Of a stretch of DNA of 64,000 nt, positions 42,465 through 55,970 are shown in pieces (the stretch's first letter is position 1; every line of letters starts with the position of its first letter). The translations under genes and the position numbers were made by a program. The notes under the pieces are model-generated. The model worked only from the letters and a program-made list of their open reading frames with translations, was not told where the DNA came from and did no database searches. The stretch comes from Engraulis encrasicolus (taxonomy: Eukaryota > Chordata > Actinopteri > Clupeiformes > Engraulidae): positions 4,327,645 through 4,391,644 of the forward strand of contig NC_085861.1 in the NCBI RefSeq assembly GCF_034702125.1, given 5' to 3'.

Positions 42465-44632
42465 TAGGGACTGTTCGTAATTTACCGGGGGGGGGAGGGC
42501 TGGTGCGTAGGGGGGGGAGGGCCATGATGAAAAAAAATGAGGTGGAGGGGAGGGCCATGGCAAAAAAAATCGGAGTTAGGGGGAGGGCCATGGGAAAAAA
42601 ACGAATTTATTTTATTTTATTTTCATTTATTTTTTTAAATAATAATAAAAAAATGCTCTGAGACACATCGCTTTGCGATGCAAGGTCCCGGGTGCATAGC
42701 CCTACTTTAGCACTGAAGCGTGTATCTGTCAAAAAACTATCAGGTGCAGCTACTGTAGATTGCCCGCGCTGACTCTCTTCCACTGTAGGATTGCTAGTGC
42801 TACGGAGGAACATTGAGCATCATAGAAAATGCCCGTGAGCAAATATCAAACTAGCTGAGGTGAACTATAGGCCTATGGGCTAAACAGTTTGGGAAGTTTT
42901 GACAACGAATTGGATGGGCATTTCCAGAGGAATTTTGGAGAGGTGTTGTAGTCAACTGGTGGTCACAGCCTCTGGTAAGTCGTGATTTTATTTATTGGCA
43001 CCGCCGTGTGCTTTACATCTGTGTTCAATGGTCGCATAGCACCGCCGAGAGAGACGTTTGTTTTGTTTAGCTTGTAGTGTCAAGGTATTAATAAAAGTGG
43101 TATTAACAGCGATATGTTGGCTTGGGCATGCATCAACATACACGGTCTTAAATCCATTGGAGGAGCTAACTTGTTGCGAAGAGAAGTCTCATCACTTTGG
43201 TGATCAAAAACGGACAAACTAAGCAAGGAATTGGGTGAATTTAAAGTGCGACGGAAGAAGGGAATGTCACCAAAATTGTGCATGGTGTCAAGAGAAGTGA
43301 CTTTTGTTTCTTGCGGTGGAGATTGGATTCGTAGTAGCACATTGGTAGGCTAGGTCTTGTCTATTGCTGGTGAAGTCTTAGCCTCGGAGTTGGCTATGGG
43401 GTGAATATAGCACAGCCGATGGTGTGCGTGGCTTGTCTATCATAACTGTTGCCAAAATTGAATTGTCGCGGTGTGAAATGGCTGTGCGATTGTTAGATGT
43501 TTTGGACTTTTGTAGTGGTGGCGATTTGTTCCTTTTGCCTCTTGCTGCTGATTTGACCACCGTTTAGCGGCACATTTTAGTGCGTCTTAAATATGGATAC
43601 GTCAAATGCAAACTAAAGGTGGCTTTCACACTCTCCCTGTATCAATAGCCAGCAATGGCACCAGCTGCTTTGGCGCTTAACCCACTTCTCTCGCCGATCA
43701 CAGCACAAACTCTTTGGCCATCAGAGTGTAGCCTAGCCTAATCACATTCGGGAAGCAGTAGGCCTATGCCTGTCTGTGTGTGCGTGCTTTTGTGCGCGGG
43801 CGGGGAGACAAGGCGTCCTGATCGTATGCATCTTGAGATACACAGTCGCAATTGCAAGAAAATCTAAATTGTTTGAAAGCCCGGTCACCTCTCACAAGTG
43901 CATCGCATAGCCTAGTCATGCATTTCTACTAATTTCACACATTGTAGACTGCCCATGGAGAAGAGAGACACTGTCACGGCAGCGCGATTTGCTCTTGAAC
44001 ACTCCCTCACCTCCACATTAGGTGCGCGTTTCCCTTCCATAAGAAGAACTTAATAATTTTGAAGTGAGATGTTAAACAAAAAAAGGTAAAATCTAGTCAT
44101 CCTTGGTTAGGCTACATAAAACATGAAGAAGTTAGTCAGATGGGATTCGCCATTCTTCATCCTAAAATTGATTAGAATGCAGGGAATTGCATCTAAAAAA
44201 AACATTTTTTTTGGGAGAGGACTCCCAGACCCTTTGCTGACTACAGCACCCCTGGTCAAAATGAGTTCCTGCGTCCCTGCAATTTGTCTTGGTGACAGTG
44301 GAGTTAAAAGGCATCCCATGCAGCCGCAGAGGTAGATTCTAGCGGCTTCTCATAGGTAGCCTATCCACTGATATCGATCGCACATAATAGTGCAGACAAC
44401 CGCCCTTGATGTAGGCTACTCTGACTGTTGTCATGATGGTTGTTCATCTACCAATTTTACATATTACATTTTTGTACATGTAGGGGGAGGGCCATGGGAA
44501 AACAAAATTGAAGTGGGGGGAGGGCCATGGGGAAAAAAATTGAGGTGGAGGGGGGGGCCATGATTTTTTTTTTTGACCGGACTTCCAGCGCACCAGCCCT
44601 CCCCCCCCCGGTAAATAACGTACAGTCCCTTA
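42465..44632 (+). mobile_element. 2.17-kb TIR element, tandem copy 2
   Basis: Nearly identical to copy 1 (a few substitutions, and one small deletion near 42720), separated from it by only 32 bp. Very recent duplication, or an assembly duplication. Confidence 0.85.
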
Positions 44633-44639
44633 CATGTCA

Positions 44640-45211
<572 letters not shown>

Positions 45212-45479
45212 TTACAATTCAATATCTTGCTCAATTCAAATGTCATTTTTTCATTTGCAATTGGGATGTCCCCAAAAAGTTGTTGTGGCTAGGCGGGGAA
45301 ACTATTATTTTCTCCACGGAGGCAGGGCATCAGGCGAGGCACAGGTCGAGGACAGGAGTTAGGATAATCATGACATGACATGTAGGCCGACACAGGACAC
45401 CCAACAGGTTGGTGGGGAGGTTGGTGGCTACGTTGTCCCGGGCCCAGAATTGAATCCAAATTACAATTACAACTAGAAG

Positions 45480-45985
45480 CACTCAGAGAGCGCAGACCTC
45501 CGCCAAGGAAGCTGCTTGATAGAACATTTGACTGTTACACCCTAAGTCTTTCTGCCGTCTTTTTGTGGAGTCCCCGCAATTCAATTTCTGGTCACTAGGG
45601 GCGCCTAGACATATAGGCCAGCAATGGTGAAGAATCTTTTAAAAAGTCCTGGTTCCGGTTCATGATCCGGATCACCCCCAGAATTTAATCACTTGTTCCT
45701 TGGGTCATTACTAACAACTCCATAAAGTTTCGTCCAATTCAGTTGATTGGTTTTTGAGTTATCCTGCTGACAGAATCTTTCAAAAAGTCCTGGTTCCAGT
45801 TCGTGATTCGGATCACCACCAGAATTTAATCACTTGTTCCTTAGATCATTATCAACAACTCTAGAAAGTTTCGTCCAAATCCGTTGATTAGTTTTTTTTA
45901 CTTATGCTGCGGACAAACAGACAAACAGACAAAACAGACAGACCAACGCAACCGAAAACATTACCTCCTTGGCGGAGGTAATTAA
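45480..45985 (+). repeat. Dispersed repeat ending CCTCCTTGGCGGAGG
   Basis: Contains two internal copies of AGTCCTGGTTCC(G/A)GTTC plus CATCACTTGTTCCTT-type text, then ACAAACAGACAAAC and CCTCCTTGGCGGAGGT. Partial relatives lie at 63170-63335 and 63740-64000. Confidence 0.7.
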
Positions 45986-46709
45986 CAATGAATTGTATGT
46001 ACATGAAGGCGGGGCCCTTTCAAATGTATTTGTCCTGGGCCCATGTCAAAGTTTTCAGCGGCCGGCTCTGAATGTACAGTACACACAGCCGTTTCCAACT
46101 TTTGCATTTCACCATGATAGCAATCATGGTTTAGAAGTGGGCCTACAGTGTGAGCCTCCTGAGCTGTAAAGCTGTGGCTGACTGCTTCACCACAGCGGTG
46201 GCCAGGGCCATTGGCTTGGCTAGACGGATAGAGCCAAGTATGTTCAGCTGCAGAATTTTTAACAAGTGAGATCATGACCTGCAAGTGAAACCATTTTCAA
46301 GACCACCGTCACACACACCTTAAAAGATGTAGTGTAATATTTTAGTAGTTTATTTCCAGAATTCATGCTGCCCATTCACAAATGTTACCTTTTCCGTGAA
46401 TACTTACCACCAACTTCAAATTCTAAACATTCATTATGACTAGGGAAATTGCATTTTTCATACATGAAAAGGGGGGTCCTCTCTAATGTCCGTCATTTTG
46501 AATTTCCAGAGAGAGACATTTTTAGCTGCAAAACATATTGTACTTTGGTCATACTAGTAATTATTAGTTCATTATTTAGTAAATATTCATGAAATGACGT
46601 ATAGAGCCAAGTATGTTCAACTGCAGAATGTAGGACGGAGGCAGAGGCCCAGCAGTGGTGGTGGTTGTAATGTATTGTTCTGCCACTGGGTGGCACTGGC
46701 AGTCTAGGG

Positions 46710-47033
46710 CAGTGGTTCCCAAACTTTTCCATGACAAGGCTCCCCAGATACCTATATATTCCAGCCAAGGCTCCCCTTGCATGGGCCTTGACACGCTATT
46801 TTTTCTGTGCACCAGGTTTCACAACTCTATGAAGTTGATGCATTCCTAAACCCATACAAGTAATACAAAAAGCATATAGCCTGCATTGTAAAGAAGATTG
46901 TTTAGCTTATTTTTGTTGATTTTGGCTTGTTAAGCTATTCAATTTATTAAATTATTCATTTTATTTTTCTATGTTTGTCCTGCCAACCTGCCGCGGCCCC
47001 CCTGCTTCGCGGCCCCCACTTTGAAAACCACTG
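46710..47033 (+). mobile_element. hAT MITE (CAGTGGTTCCCAAACT ends)
   Basis: Ends CAGTGGTTCCCAAACTT and TTTGAAAACCACTG; perfect 8-bp target duplication GTCTAGGG at 46702-46709 and 47034-47041. Confidence 0.92.
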
Positions 47034-47333
47034 GTCTAGGGCGATACATTTTGGGTCTGTCTTGACTTGTCCTGCCGTTGATAAAGCCCTTCCTCCTTAA
47101 AGAAAATAATAAAGTTTCCCCAATGTCAGCATAGCCACAACAACTTTTGAGAGACCTTTTCCCATTCCACATCCCGATTGCAAATGAGAAAATGACCTTT
47201 GACTTGCACTTTTTCAATATATTGAATAAAACTTCTGTCGTCAGTGACGTCATCACTTTTCATAAAAGTGAGGTATCCTTTATATTTTGTTGGTACAAAG
47301 ATAGATAGGTCAAAACTGTGTTCAGTGCATTTT

Positions 47334-47339
47334 TTTATT
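47334..47339 (-). promoter_or_regulatory. Candidate sri polyadenylation signal
   Basis: AATAAA on the minus strand about 580 bp past the stop. A nearer AATAAATAAA at about 47670-47682, inside the loop of the inverted repeat, is an alternative. Confidence 0.4.
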
Positions 47340-47585
47340 ACACAATCTACACATAGACGTATACAGTCTTTGGATTACTGTAGGCACATTGAAGTCATGA
47401 AGTGATATAACAACTTGATTCCAAGGACATAAACGAGTACAAATGGAGATGAATACAAATTCATGCTGTGAGAGAGAAGAGATTAAAAAAGTACAAAACA
47501 AAACAAAAAACATTGTATTCATTAGTGGTAGCTATTGTTTTCCATACACAGTTAAAAGACTGGGTTAATATCAGTCAGTGGTGTT

Positions 47586-47823
47586 GGGTCAAAGACATCC
47601 AAAATGAAATTGTCCTTCAGTGTAACGGATACCTTCTGCTGACTGTAACTGTAAAAAACATGACTCTTTTTATTTATTTATTTTTTCCAGTGAATTCATG
47701 AAAGCCTCGGCTGTCATCCATTCACTTGAAACAATTTAAAAATCATGTTTTTTTTTACAGTTACAGTCAGCAGAAGGTATCCGTTACACTGAAGGACAAT
47801 TTCATTTTGGACGTCTTTGACCC
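47586..47823. repeat. Near-perfect 80-bp inverted repeat in sri 3' UTR region
   Basis: Arms 47586-47663 and 47743-47823 (core GTGTAACGGATACCTTCTGC) differ by about one substitution and the length of an A/T run, with a loop of about 79 bp. A transcript crossing it would form a very stable hairpin. Confidence 0.9.
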
Positions 47824-47916
47824 TGTTGTTCTGTATGTAGTAACATAAGGCTGTAAATAAAATGTCCCTTCACACAGCCTCCTCAGGCATCATGTCCTTC
47901 CACACCGCCAGCCTCT

Positions 47917-47943
47917 TCAAGATGACATGGTACACTGGATGAA
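47917..47943 (-). CDS. sri: sri exon 8 with stop
   Basis: FIQCTMSS then TGA at 47917-47919; acceptor CTCGTGCAG. The end is one residue group different from the FIQCVMSV ending of human sorcin. Confidence 0.92.
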   Translation of the reverse strand, partial: FIQCTMSS

Positions 47944-50900
47944 CTGCACGAGAAAGGAAAGAAAACACATTTTTAAATATTTTCAGTTTGTGGAGTATGG
48001 TGTGCTCTTATCCAGATTGTTTGTTGGCTTCTTAGGTTTGGGTGCTCTTTAGTCCAAGGCAGTGATGGGCAACTTTCATGATACGTAGGGCCACATTTTT
48101 TCATCGCATCATCGAATGGCCACATGACCAGGAATCAGACTCATACAGCTCGAGATGCAGATGGTTGCTCATTGACTGTCTATATTTTGTTTTGATTCGG
48201 AAAGAATGGGAGTATTCTCTATCTGCCACTAGTATAATTGCAATGGATTAATTCAGTAGTGTTTTTTTAAACATCTGGTCATTATTTATTTATTTCTTTA
48301 ATTGTGTTTTATCTAAGGGCCACACTGAGTGAGGAGCCGGGCCGCATGTGGCCCCCGGGCCTCCAGTTGCCCATCCCTGGTCCAAGGTATAGTACTTCCA
48401 GGATCAAAAATGAGAATGAATTCTCTGACTAAGGCACTCCAAATTTAAATGTCTGTATTAATATGACAGGTCCAACATGGACATATTAAAAACAAGGCCC
48501 ACGCGTAGCGAAGCATTGGGCCTTGTTTTTAATATGTCCATGTAGGACCTGTCAGATTAATAGACATTTTAATTTGGAGTGCCTTAGTCAGAGAATTCAT
48601 TCACATTTTTAAATATTTTAAATTCTAGGTGTGATGTATATGTACTGTCTATGTCTAATTGTCTATGTCCACACCTAAAATCTATGTCTATGTCTGCATG
48701 GGAAAGTAAGAAACGTAATTTCAATTCTTTGTATGACCAGTGCATGTAAAGAAATTGACAATAAAACCGACTTGACTTGACTTAAACAAGTGAGATAATG
48801 ACCTGAAAGTGAACCATGGTAACACTTTACTTGATGTGTTCCTGCATAACAGGCTTGTACGAAATTCCAAATGGAAGGAATTTCAATTCAAAGTAATGCC
48901 ATAATACGAACACTAGGTGGTGGTGTTCTATGTACTTTCAATGGGTGGTGTAGATTAAATTCAAAGAAATTCAAGGTAATGGCACCACCTAGTGTTCGTA
49001 TTATGGCATTATTTTGAATTGAAATTCTTTCCATTCGGAATTTCGTACAAGCCTGTTGCATAACACATTCATAGCAGCAGTTAGGGCTGCACAATTAATC
49101 GAAAAATAATCAAAATCGTGATAAAATAGTGAAATCGAACTCATGATTTTAATCGTGATTTAATCGTGGCAATAGTGACCTTCTTTTGAGAGCGTCCTTG
49201 AAGCCAGAACATACTGACAGGCTGGTGTTTCTGTCCAGAAATCTGTCCACTTAAGTTTCATGCTATTGCCTTTACATAATTATTACAATTCATTTTATTT
49301 TGATCATCCCGTATATAATTCATTCTTGGTTATATTTCATCTTGCTATAATATATAATTAATAATCGCGATTATGATTTTGACCAAAATAATCGTGATTA
49401 TGATTTTTTCCATAATCGTGCAGCCCTAGCAGCAGTTATAAGGTCTGTACGAAGCATTCATAATTGTTTCATGACCCCTTCATACCAAACCTTTCATGAA
49501 CCTACCGGTAGGGGACAGAAGGACAGCTATTGTCAAAATAGTGGTTAAACAAAGCAGCAGAAAAATAGCAATGCTGTTTGTTTACAGTTGTTTCACTTTT
49601 ATTTTGACAAGTTGCTGTCCTTTTGTCTTCCATGTTCATGAAAGGTTTGCTATGAATGTCTTACGAAACGGTCATGAACCCTTCGTGCAAAATGTGTAAC
49701 AGCTGCTATGAATGTGTTATGCAGCGACACGTCAAGTAAAGTGTAACCGAAACCGTTTTCAAGACCAGCGTCACACACACCTTAGGGATAATTCCGAGTT
49801 CTACAGATGACCATCATGGCCACCACCATCAAACAACTGAGATACCAGAGAGAGTAGAGAGAGAGAGGTTCCATTGGCCCATTGTTTCCGGGTTCTATTA
49901 TTGGGGGGAAACCCCCCTTTAGGCAGACCTAGGCAGACCTAAGGACTGTTCTATTCAATGCTAGGAGCATTATGACACGCCCCTTTAGGCAGACCGGAAC
50001 CTGGTCACGTTAGGTGCCCATAGAAACCTATTATGTTGGCATATCTCTATACTTAAAGAATCTCTGGAGATACTGTGGGCCTGCTATGTGTTGAAATGGG
50101 CTGGAATTCTACTTCAATTTGTTTTAATGTGTTACCATGGAAACTGGACACTTACATCATCATACTGGAATGTAGCAGATCCTTGCCCGGCCTGGTCCCT
50201 CCTCCGGAAAATATCTAACAAAAAACACACACGCAGTCAGGAGTAAATACACAAACACACCAAACACACAAGCAGTCAGGAGTCAAATACACATCTACAC
50301 GAAACACATAAGCAGTCAGGTGTCAAATACATAAACACACAAGCAGTCAGGAGTCAAATACACATCTACAACAAACACACAAACAGTCAGAAGTCAAATA
50401 CACATCTACAACAAATACACAAGCAGTCAGGAGTCAAATACACATCTACAACAAACACACAAACAGTCAGGAGTCTAATATATATCTATACCAAACAAAC
50501 AGTCAGTAGTCTAATATGACAACAATTACATGTCAAAGTCTGCTCGTTAAAGGAGAGGATTGTGCATATCCCAGGGCAGGATAACGTTTCGACCTCAACA
50601 GTCTTCTTCAGATTCTCAGACTTCTCACTCTGAAAACTAAAGTCTGCTCGTTAAAATTGGACTGACAGGTTAATTGCAGCTGGGTGCAGGCTACACTTAA
50701 CCCATTTTAGCCTGATGACTCGTATGTGTTGTTTAACCTTTGATGCCTGGAGACACACATACGCTGCATTCAGGCTCTTGGTACTTTAGCTGTTTTAATA
50801 ACAATGTGAGTATTGTTACAGCTGAGTGAACACATTCTAATGCCAGATGAGGGTCTTGGGTAGCCTGGTTCACACCAGACGGTGTATGTGTAGCTTTGGC

Positions 50901-53900
50901 GCCCCCTGGCGGAGCAGAGCTACACACACTACCGTCTGGTACACAGCCATAGAGCACGTCTCCAACCAGAAAATAGGCTGAGAATTTATTCCTGTTAATC
51001 TTTAAAGAGTCAATACAGTCTCTACTCTGTCTTGTGACTCCTCAATGTGAGTTACCGTTGATTTTGAAGCAATAAATTCTCAGCCTATTTTCTGGTTGGA
51101 GACGGAGCATGCTCTATGTCTGTGTACCAGACGGTAGTGTGTGTAGCTCTGCGCCGCCAGGGGGCGCCGAAGCTACACACACAACGTCTGGTGTGAACCA
51201 GGCTAGGTCTTGGGGTCTGTAAACGCCATTTATTTGATGTTTTTAAGTGCATCAGAGGCCAAGATATTTAGGTTTTTATAGGCTGAGCGCAACTTTACCA
51301 ACAAGGGCTTAGGCATTCAGATTGCGTTTTTTGCAGGTGCTTCAGGCATCAATGGGTTAAACACACACTGAAGAAAGCACACACAGAAATGCATCTGTGC
51401 AATAGCCAATCAAAATCACACAGCTGATGCAAAGGGCACCAGTTGTTTGTTCTAACTCACTGAGGTTAACAAATCAGGGGTGCATTTCTCAAAAGAGAAG
51501 TTGTTATCCTGTTAGCAACTTNGGTAGTTGCCAATGGAAAAATGCATTGAAAACAACAAAGTATCTAATGTAGTAAGCAACTTTGGTTTAGAGAAATGCA
51601 CCCCAGAGCTTTGGATGACAAACAACTACCACACATTTCAATGTCAGTGCACATTTTCCATCTGAGTGGAATTATGAATTGAAACAGAAGGATCATATTT
51701 ACCAGTCAAGGACCTCAGCCTCACGCAGCAGGCCACGTAGTCATCGAAGGAGATCTTGCCATGTGTGCTGTAGCGCTTCACAATACAGTTCATGGCCTGA
51801 GGACTCAGCCTGTAGCCTGAACAAAGCAAACAGCAGCGCTTAGTAATTAGGACTTGAATTGTGTACCATCAGCAGCGCTTAGTAGTTAGTACTTGAGTTG
51901 TGTGGCAACAATGGTCAGGTCATTTCAATATTATCAATATATATAATATATAGAATATATATAAAATATGAAATACGTAAATATTACATGAAATAAATAA
52001 TACATTACATACATGACATTACATAATACATTAATAAATATTACATTACATTGCATTTGGCAGAGGCTTTTAAACCAAAGCGACAACCAGTTGAGGACAT
52101 AATCAACAACAGTAGTAGATACAAATTATTATTATGATGATGATGATGATACCCATGGTGGTGACGGCCTGGTGCATTTCGTTTGGGTCCACCGTCAAAA
52201 TGTATTATTATCAGGCCTATTATTATTAGAGATGCACCGGATTCAAGACCCGGTTCTGGATCCGGCAGGATAATAGGGTTTTTCACAGGATCCGGGTCCG
52301 GCAGGATCTTAAGCAGTGGATCCGGTATCCAGCAGTTACCTAAAAATCAGGATCTGGTGCATCTCTAGTTTTTACGCAGCCCAGGATTTTCAGTCAGTCT
52401 TTCACAACCTCAATCGCTACATGGAGTGAAAGCCCTTTGGAAGCGGCCGTTGCAGGCAGTGTGGCAGTAAGCCAATGAGTCTAAAAAATAGTTTGAGCCA
52501 ACGTAATAAAAAGGGCCCATGTGTGCGAGTAGGCTATGTGTTTCAACCCTTTTTGTAGGATCCAGCAGGATCTTAAGCAGTGGATCCGGTATCCAGCAGG
52601 ATCCTAAAAATCAGGATCCAGTGCATCTCTAATTATTATTATTATCATTATTATTATCATTATTATTATCATTATTACCCATGGAGGTGACGGCCTGGTG
52701 CATCTCGTTGGGGTCCACGGTGCCGCTCTGGTCCCTGTCGATGGACATGAAGTGCTGCTTCCAGCCGTTGATGACGGTCCACAGCTCCTTGAACTCATTG
52801 AAGCCCATGGTGCAAGACATGTCTCTCTGGGCGCGCTCAGTTAAGGAGCAATGGCGGCAAAGATGGCCTACAGAAAACGATTATACTACTAGACTGACAT
52901 TATACTGCCTACTACTGGTATACAGTATTTTGACAACAACAGGCACCTGGTGATGAAGAAATAGAAAGGTGCACAATATACTTAGTTACTCTTGGCAGAA
53001 TATTCAACGAAAAACACATTTTCCCACATACGTATAGTCTGTATAGCATGAATGAAAAAAACCTCACTGTGACAGGACACAGTACCTCTCCCCTTAGTGT
53101 CATACCCAAATGCCTAATGACTAACTGTAGTCCGAATGCCAAATGACTAAGCGTAGGTCTGGACAAAAGAAGCTTTTTGTCAGTCTGTCTGTCTGGACAA
53201 AAGAAGCTTTTTGGCCGGCCGTCTGTCTGTCTGGACAAAAGAAGCTTTTTGTCAGCCTGTCTGTTTGTCCCCTTTTGTTTGTGTTGTTCAGCAGTAGAAA
53301 AGGATACGTCCAGCATACCAATCATCAGGCGACACGTCTCCAGGTTGAAAGCTGTCATTGACAAAAATAACAACGAGCATCTACATTAATATCATGGTAA
53401 TACACCAACCGGTAGATACAGACAGAGATGCAGACATACACCTTAAATTTCATCACTCCATATAGTGCAGATAGATGCAGACATATACCTTAAATTTCGT
53501 CATTCCATATAGTGTCAGTGTTTCCCACAGAAATTTTGGAAACTATGGGGGCAGCAGGGATTTTTTTTTTCGGGGGGGGGGTCTTCTCACGCAGGCCTTT
53601 GGGGGGGGGGTGTATTCACACAGCGTGAATGCAAAACGGCAAAACAATGAGTACAGTGTGACATTGGCGCATGGAGCAACTATAGGCCTGGGCCAACATT
53701 TCAGCCATTTATATTTTGAGAAATAAGGCTACCCATTTTACCCATTACATGTATAATAGTAGTACATTGTCATTGTCAAAAAATGCAGTACAGTGAATCA
53801 TTTCTGTTTACAACACAGTTTCATTTGTCCCTCATACAGGGGTCTATATAATGAAAACAATAATAAAACAAAATAGGAGCAGAGATAAGAATTTAAGATC

Positions 53901-55910
53901 ACTGTGTGTAACGCATAGACAAAAAGGGTCTAAGAGGGTAGGCTATGCCTTTTCCCCCACACACATAGGCGTACACATTCTACATGAGGGGTGCTGGTCA
54001 CAGGGCCAGTTCAAAATTCCTTCCATTAAAAGGGCTGAACAACATATTACACATTTATGTCTATATTCACATTCATTACACATTCATTTCTACATTGTAT
54101 ATGCAGCCCGATGTCTCCTCTGCTGCGTCAATGAAGGCCTGTCACATTACAACTGTAAAACAAAGCCTGGGGAGTGTTAGTAAACTCATCCCAACTGTCC
54201 CTCCTCTGAAGTTTTTTTTTATATTGCTCCCAAACCCAGGAACGCAGGAACTCATTTTGACCAGGGGGGCCTGTGGTCGGCGGAGGTTCTGGAGTCCTCT
54301 CCCAGAAAAAAAAACGTGTTTTTTAGATGCAATTTCCTGCATTCTAATCAATTTTAGGATGAAGAATGGCGAATCCCATCTGACTAACTTCTTCATGTTT
54401 TATGTAGCCTAACCAAGGATTACTAGATTTTACCTTTTTTTTGTTTAACATTTCACTTCAAAATTATTAAGTTCTTCTTGCGGAAGGGAAACGCGCACCT
54501 AATGTGGAGGTGAGGGCGTGTTCAAGAGCAAATCGCGCTACCGTGACAGTTTCTCTCTTCTCCATGGGCAGTCTACAATGTGTGAAATTAGTAGAACTAA
54601 ATGACTAGGCTATGCGATGCACTTGTGAGAGGTGACCGGGCTTTCAAACAATTTAGATTGTCTTGCAATTGCGACTGTGTATCTCAAGATGCATACGATC
54701 AGGACAACTGCCCTGTCTCCCCGCCCGCGCACAAAACACGCACGACCACAGACCTGTAGGTCTGTGCGCACGACACACAGACAGGCATACTGCTTCCCGT
54801 ATGTGATTACACTCTGACGGCCAAAGAGTTTGTGCTGTGATCGGCGAGAGAAGTAGGCTAAGCGCCAAAGCAGCTCGTGCCATTGCTGGCTATTGATACA
54901 GGGAGAGTGTAAAAGCCACCTTTAGTTTGCATTTGACGTAGGCCATAGGCTAAACGGTGGTCAAATCAGCAGCAAGAGGCAAAAGGAACAAATCGCCACC
55001 CACTACAAAAGTTCAAAACATCTAACAATAGAACAGCCATTTCACACCGCGGCAATTCAACGTTGGCAACGGTTGATAGACAAGCCACGCACAACATCGG
55101 CTGTGCTACAGATTCACCCCATAGCAAACTCCGAGGCTAAGATAGCCTAGACTTCACCAGCAATAGGCAAGACCTAGCCTACCAATGTGCTACTACGAAT
55201 CCAATCTCCACGGCAAGGAATAAAAGCCACTTCTTACCTGACACGATGCACAATTTTGGTGACATTCCCTTCTCCCGTCGCACTTTAAATTCACCTAATT
55301 CCTTGCTTGGTCCGTGTTTGATCACCACAGTGATGAGACTTCTCTACACAACAAGTTAGCTCCTCCAATGGGTGTATGTTGATGCATGCCCAAGCCAACA
55401 TATCGCTGTTAATACCACATTTATTACTACCTTGACACCACAAGCTAAACAAAACAAACATCGCTCCCGCGTCACTGGCTGCACCGTTCTACACCACTGT
55501 TCCGGTCTGGTTGGGGTCTAAAAATCACTCATTTCAAACCAAAATTGCATTCACATTTCAAACTACTTATAAGTATTAAAAAAGTAGAAAATATTCATAT
55601 TTTGTGTTTCTATTTTAGAATAATAATGAGGGAAAAAAAAACTATGTCTGAATTTAGGGTAGGCGGCCTAATACACAAGTGATGCAGTAGGTAGAAAGGC
55701 TATGATGCAGCTGCGTCTGTTGTCCAGCGACCCCGTGCACCCCACTTCCTGTGTCCCTGCCCAAACCCAAGTTAACTATAACAGCTTGACTAGGCTTTTG
55801 ATCCCCTGTCTTTCAAGCACTTTGTGGTTTTCTCTATAGGATGTATTTACTCCAGGAGGAAAATGCGAAGGAAATCGTAATTCGTTTTAACAAAAACGGA
55901 AATCGTTTAA

Positions 55911-55970
<60 letters not shown>

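Larger units (their letters stand above)
48818..49748. mobile_element. MITE (GGTAACACTTTACTTGATG ends) hosting two nested hAT MITEs
   Basis: Ends GGTAACACTTTACTTGATGT and its near-complement CACGTCAAGTAAAGTGTAACC. Two hAT insertions interrupt it: 48851-49056 and 49082-49428. The surrounding text (AACAAGTGAGATAATGACCT ... CACACACACCTTA) also exists without the element at about 46251-46315. In sri intron 7. Confidence 0.88.

Noticed and set aside
46251..46640. Repeated AGAGCCAAGTATGTTCA text as a gene fragment
   Set aside because: Two short copies (46230-46290 and 46600-46640) with no coding frame; treated as dispersed repeat.
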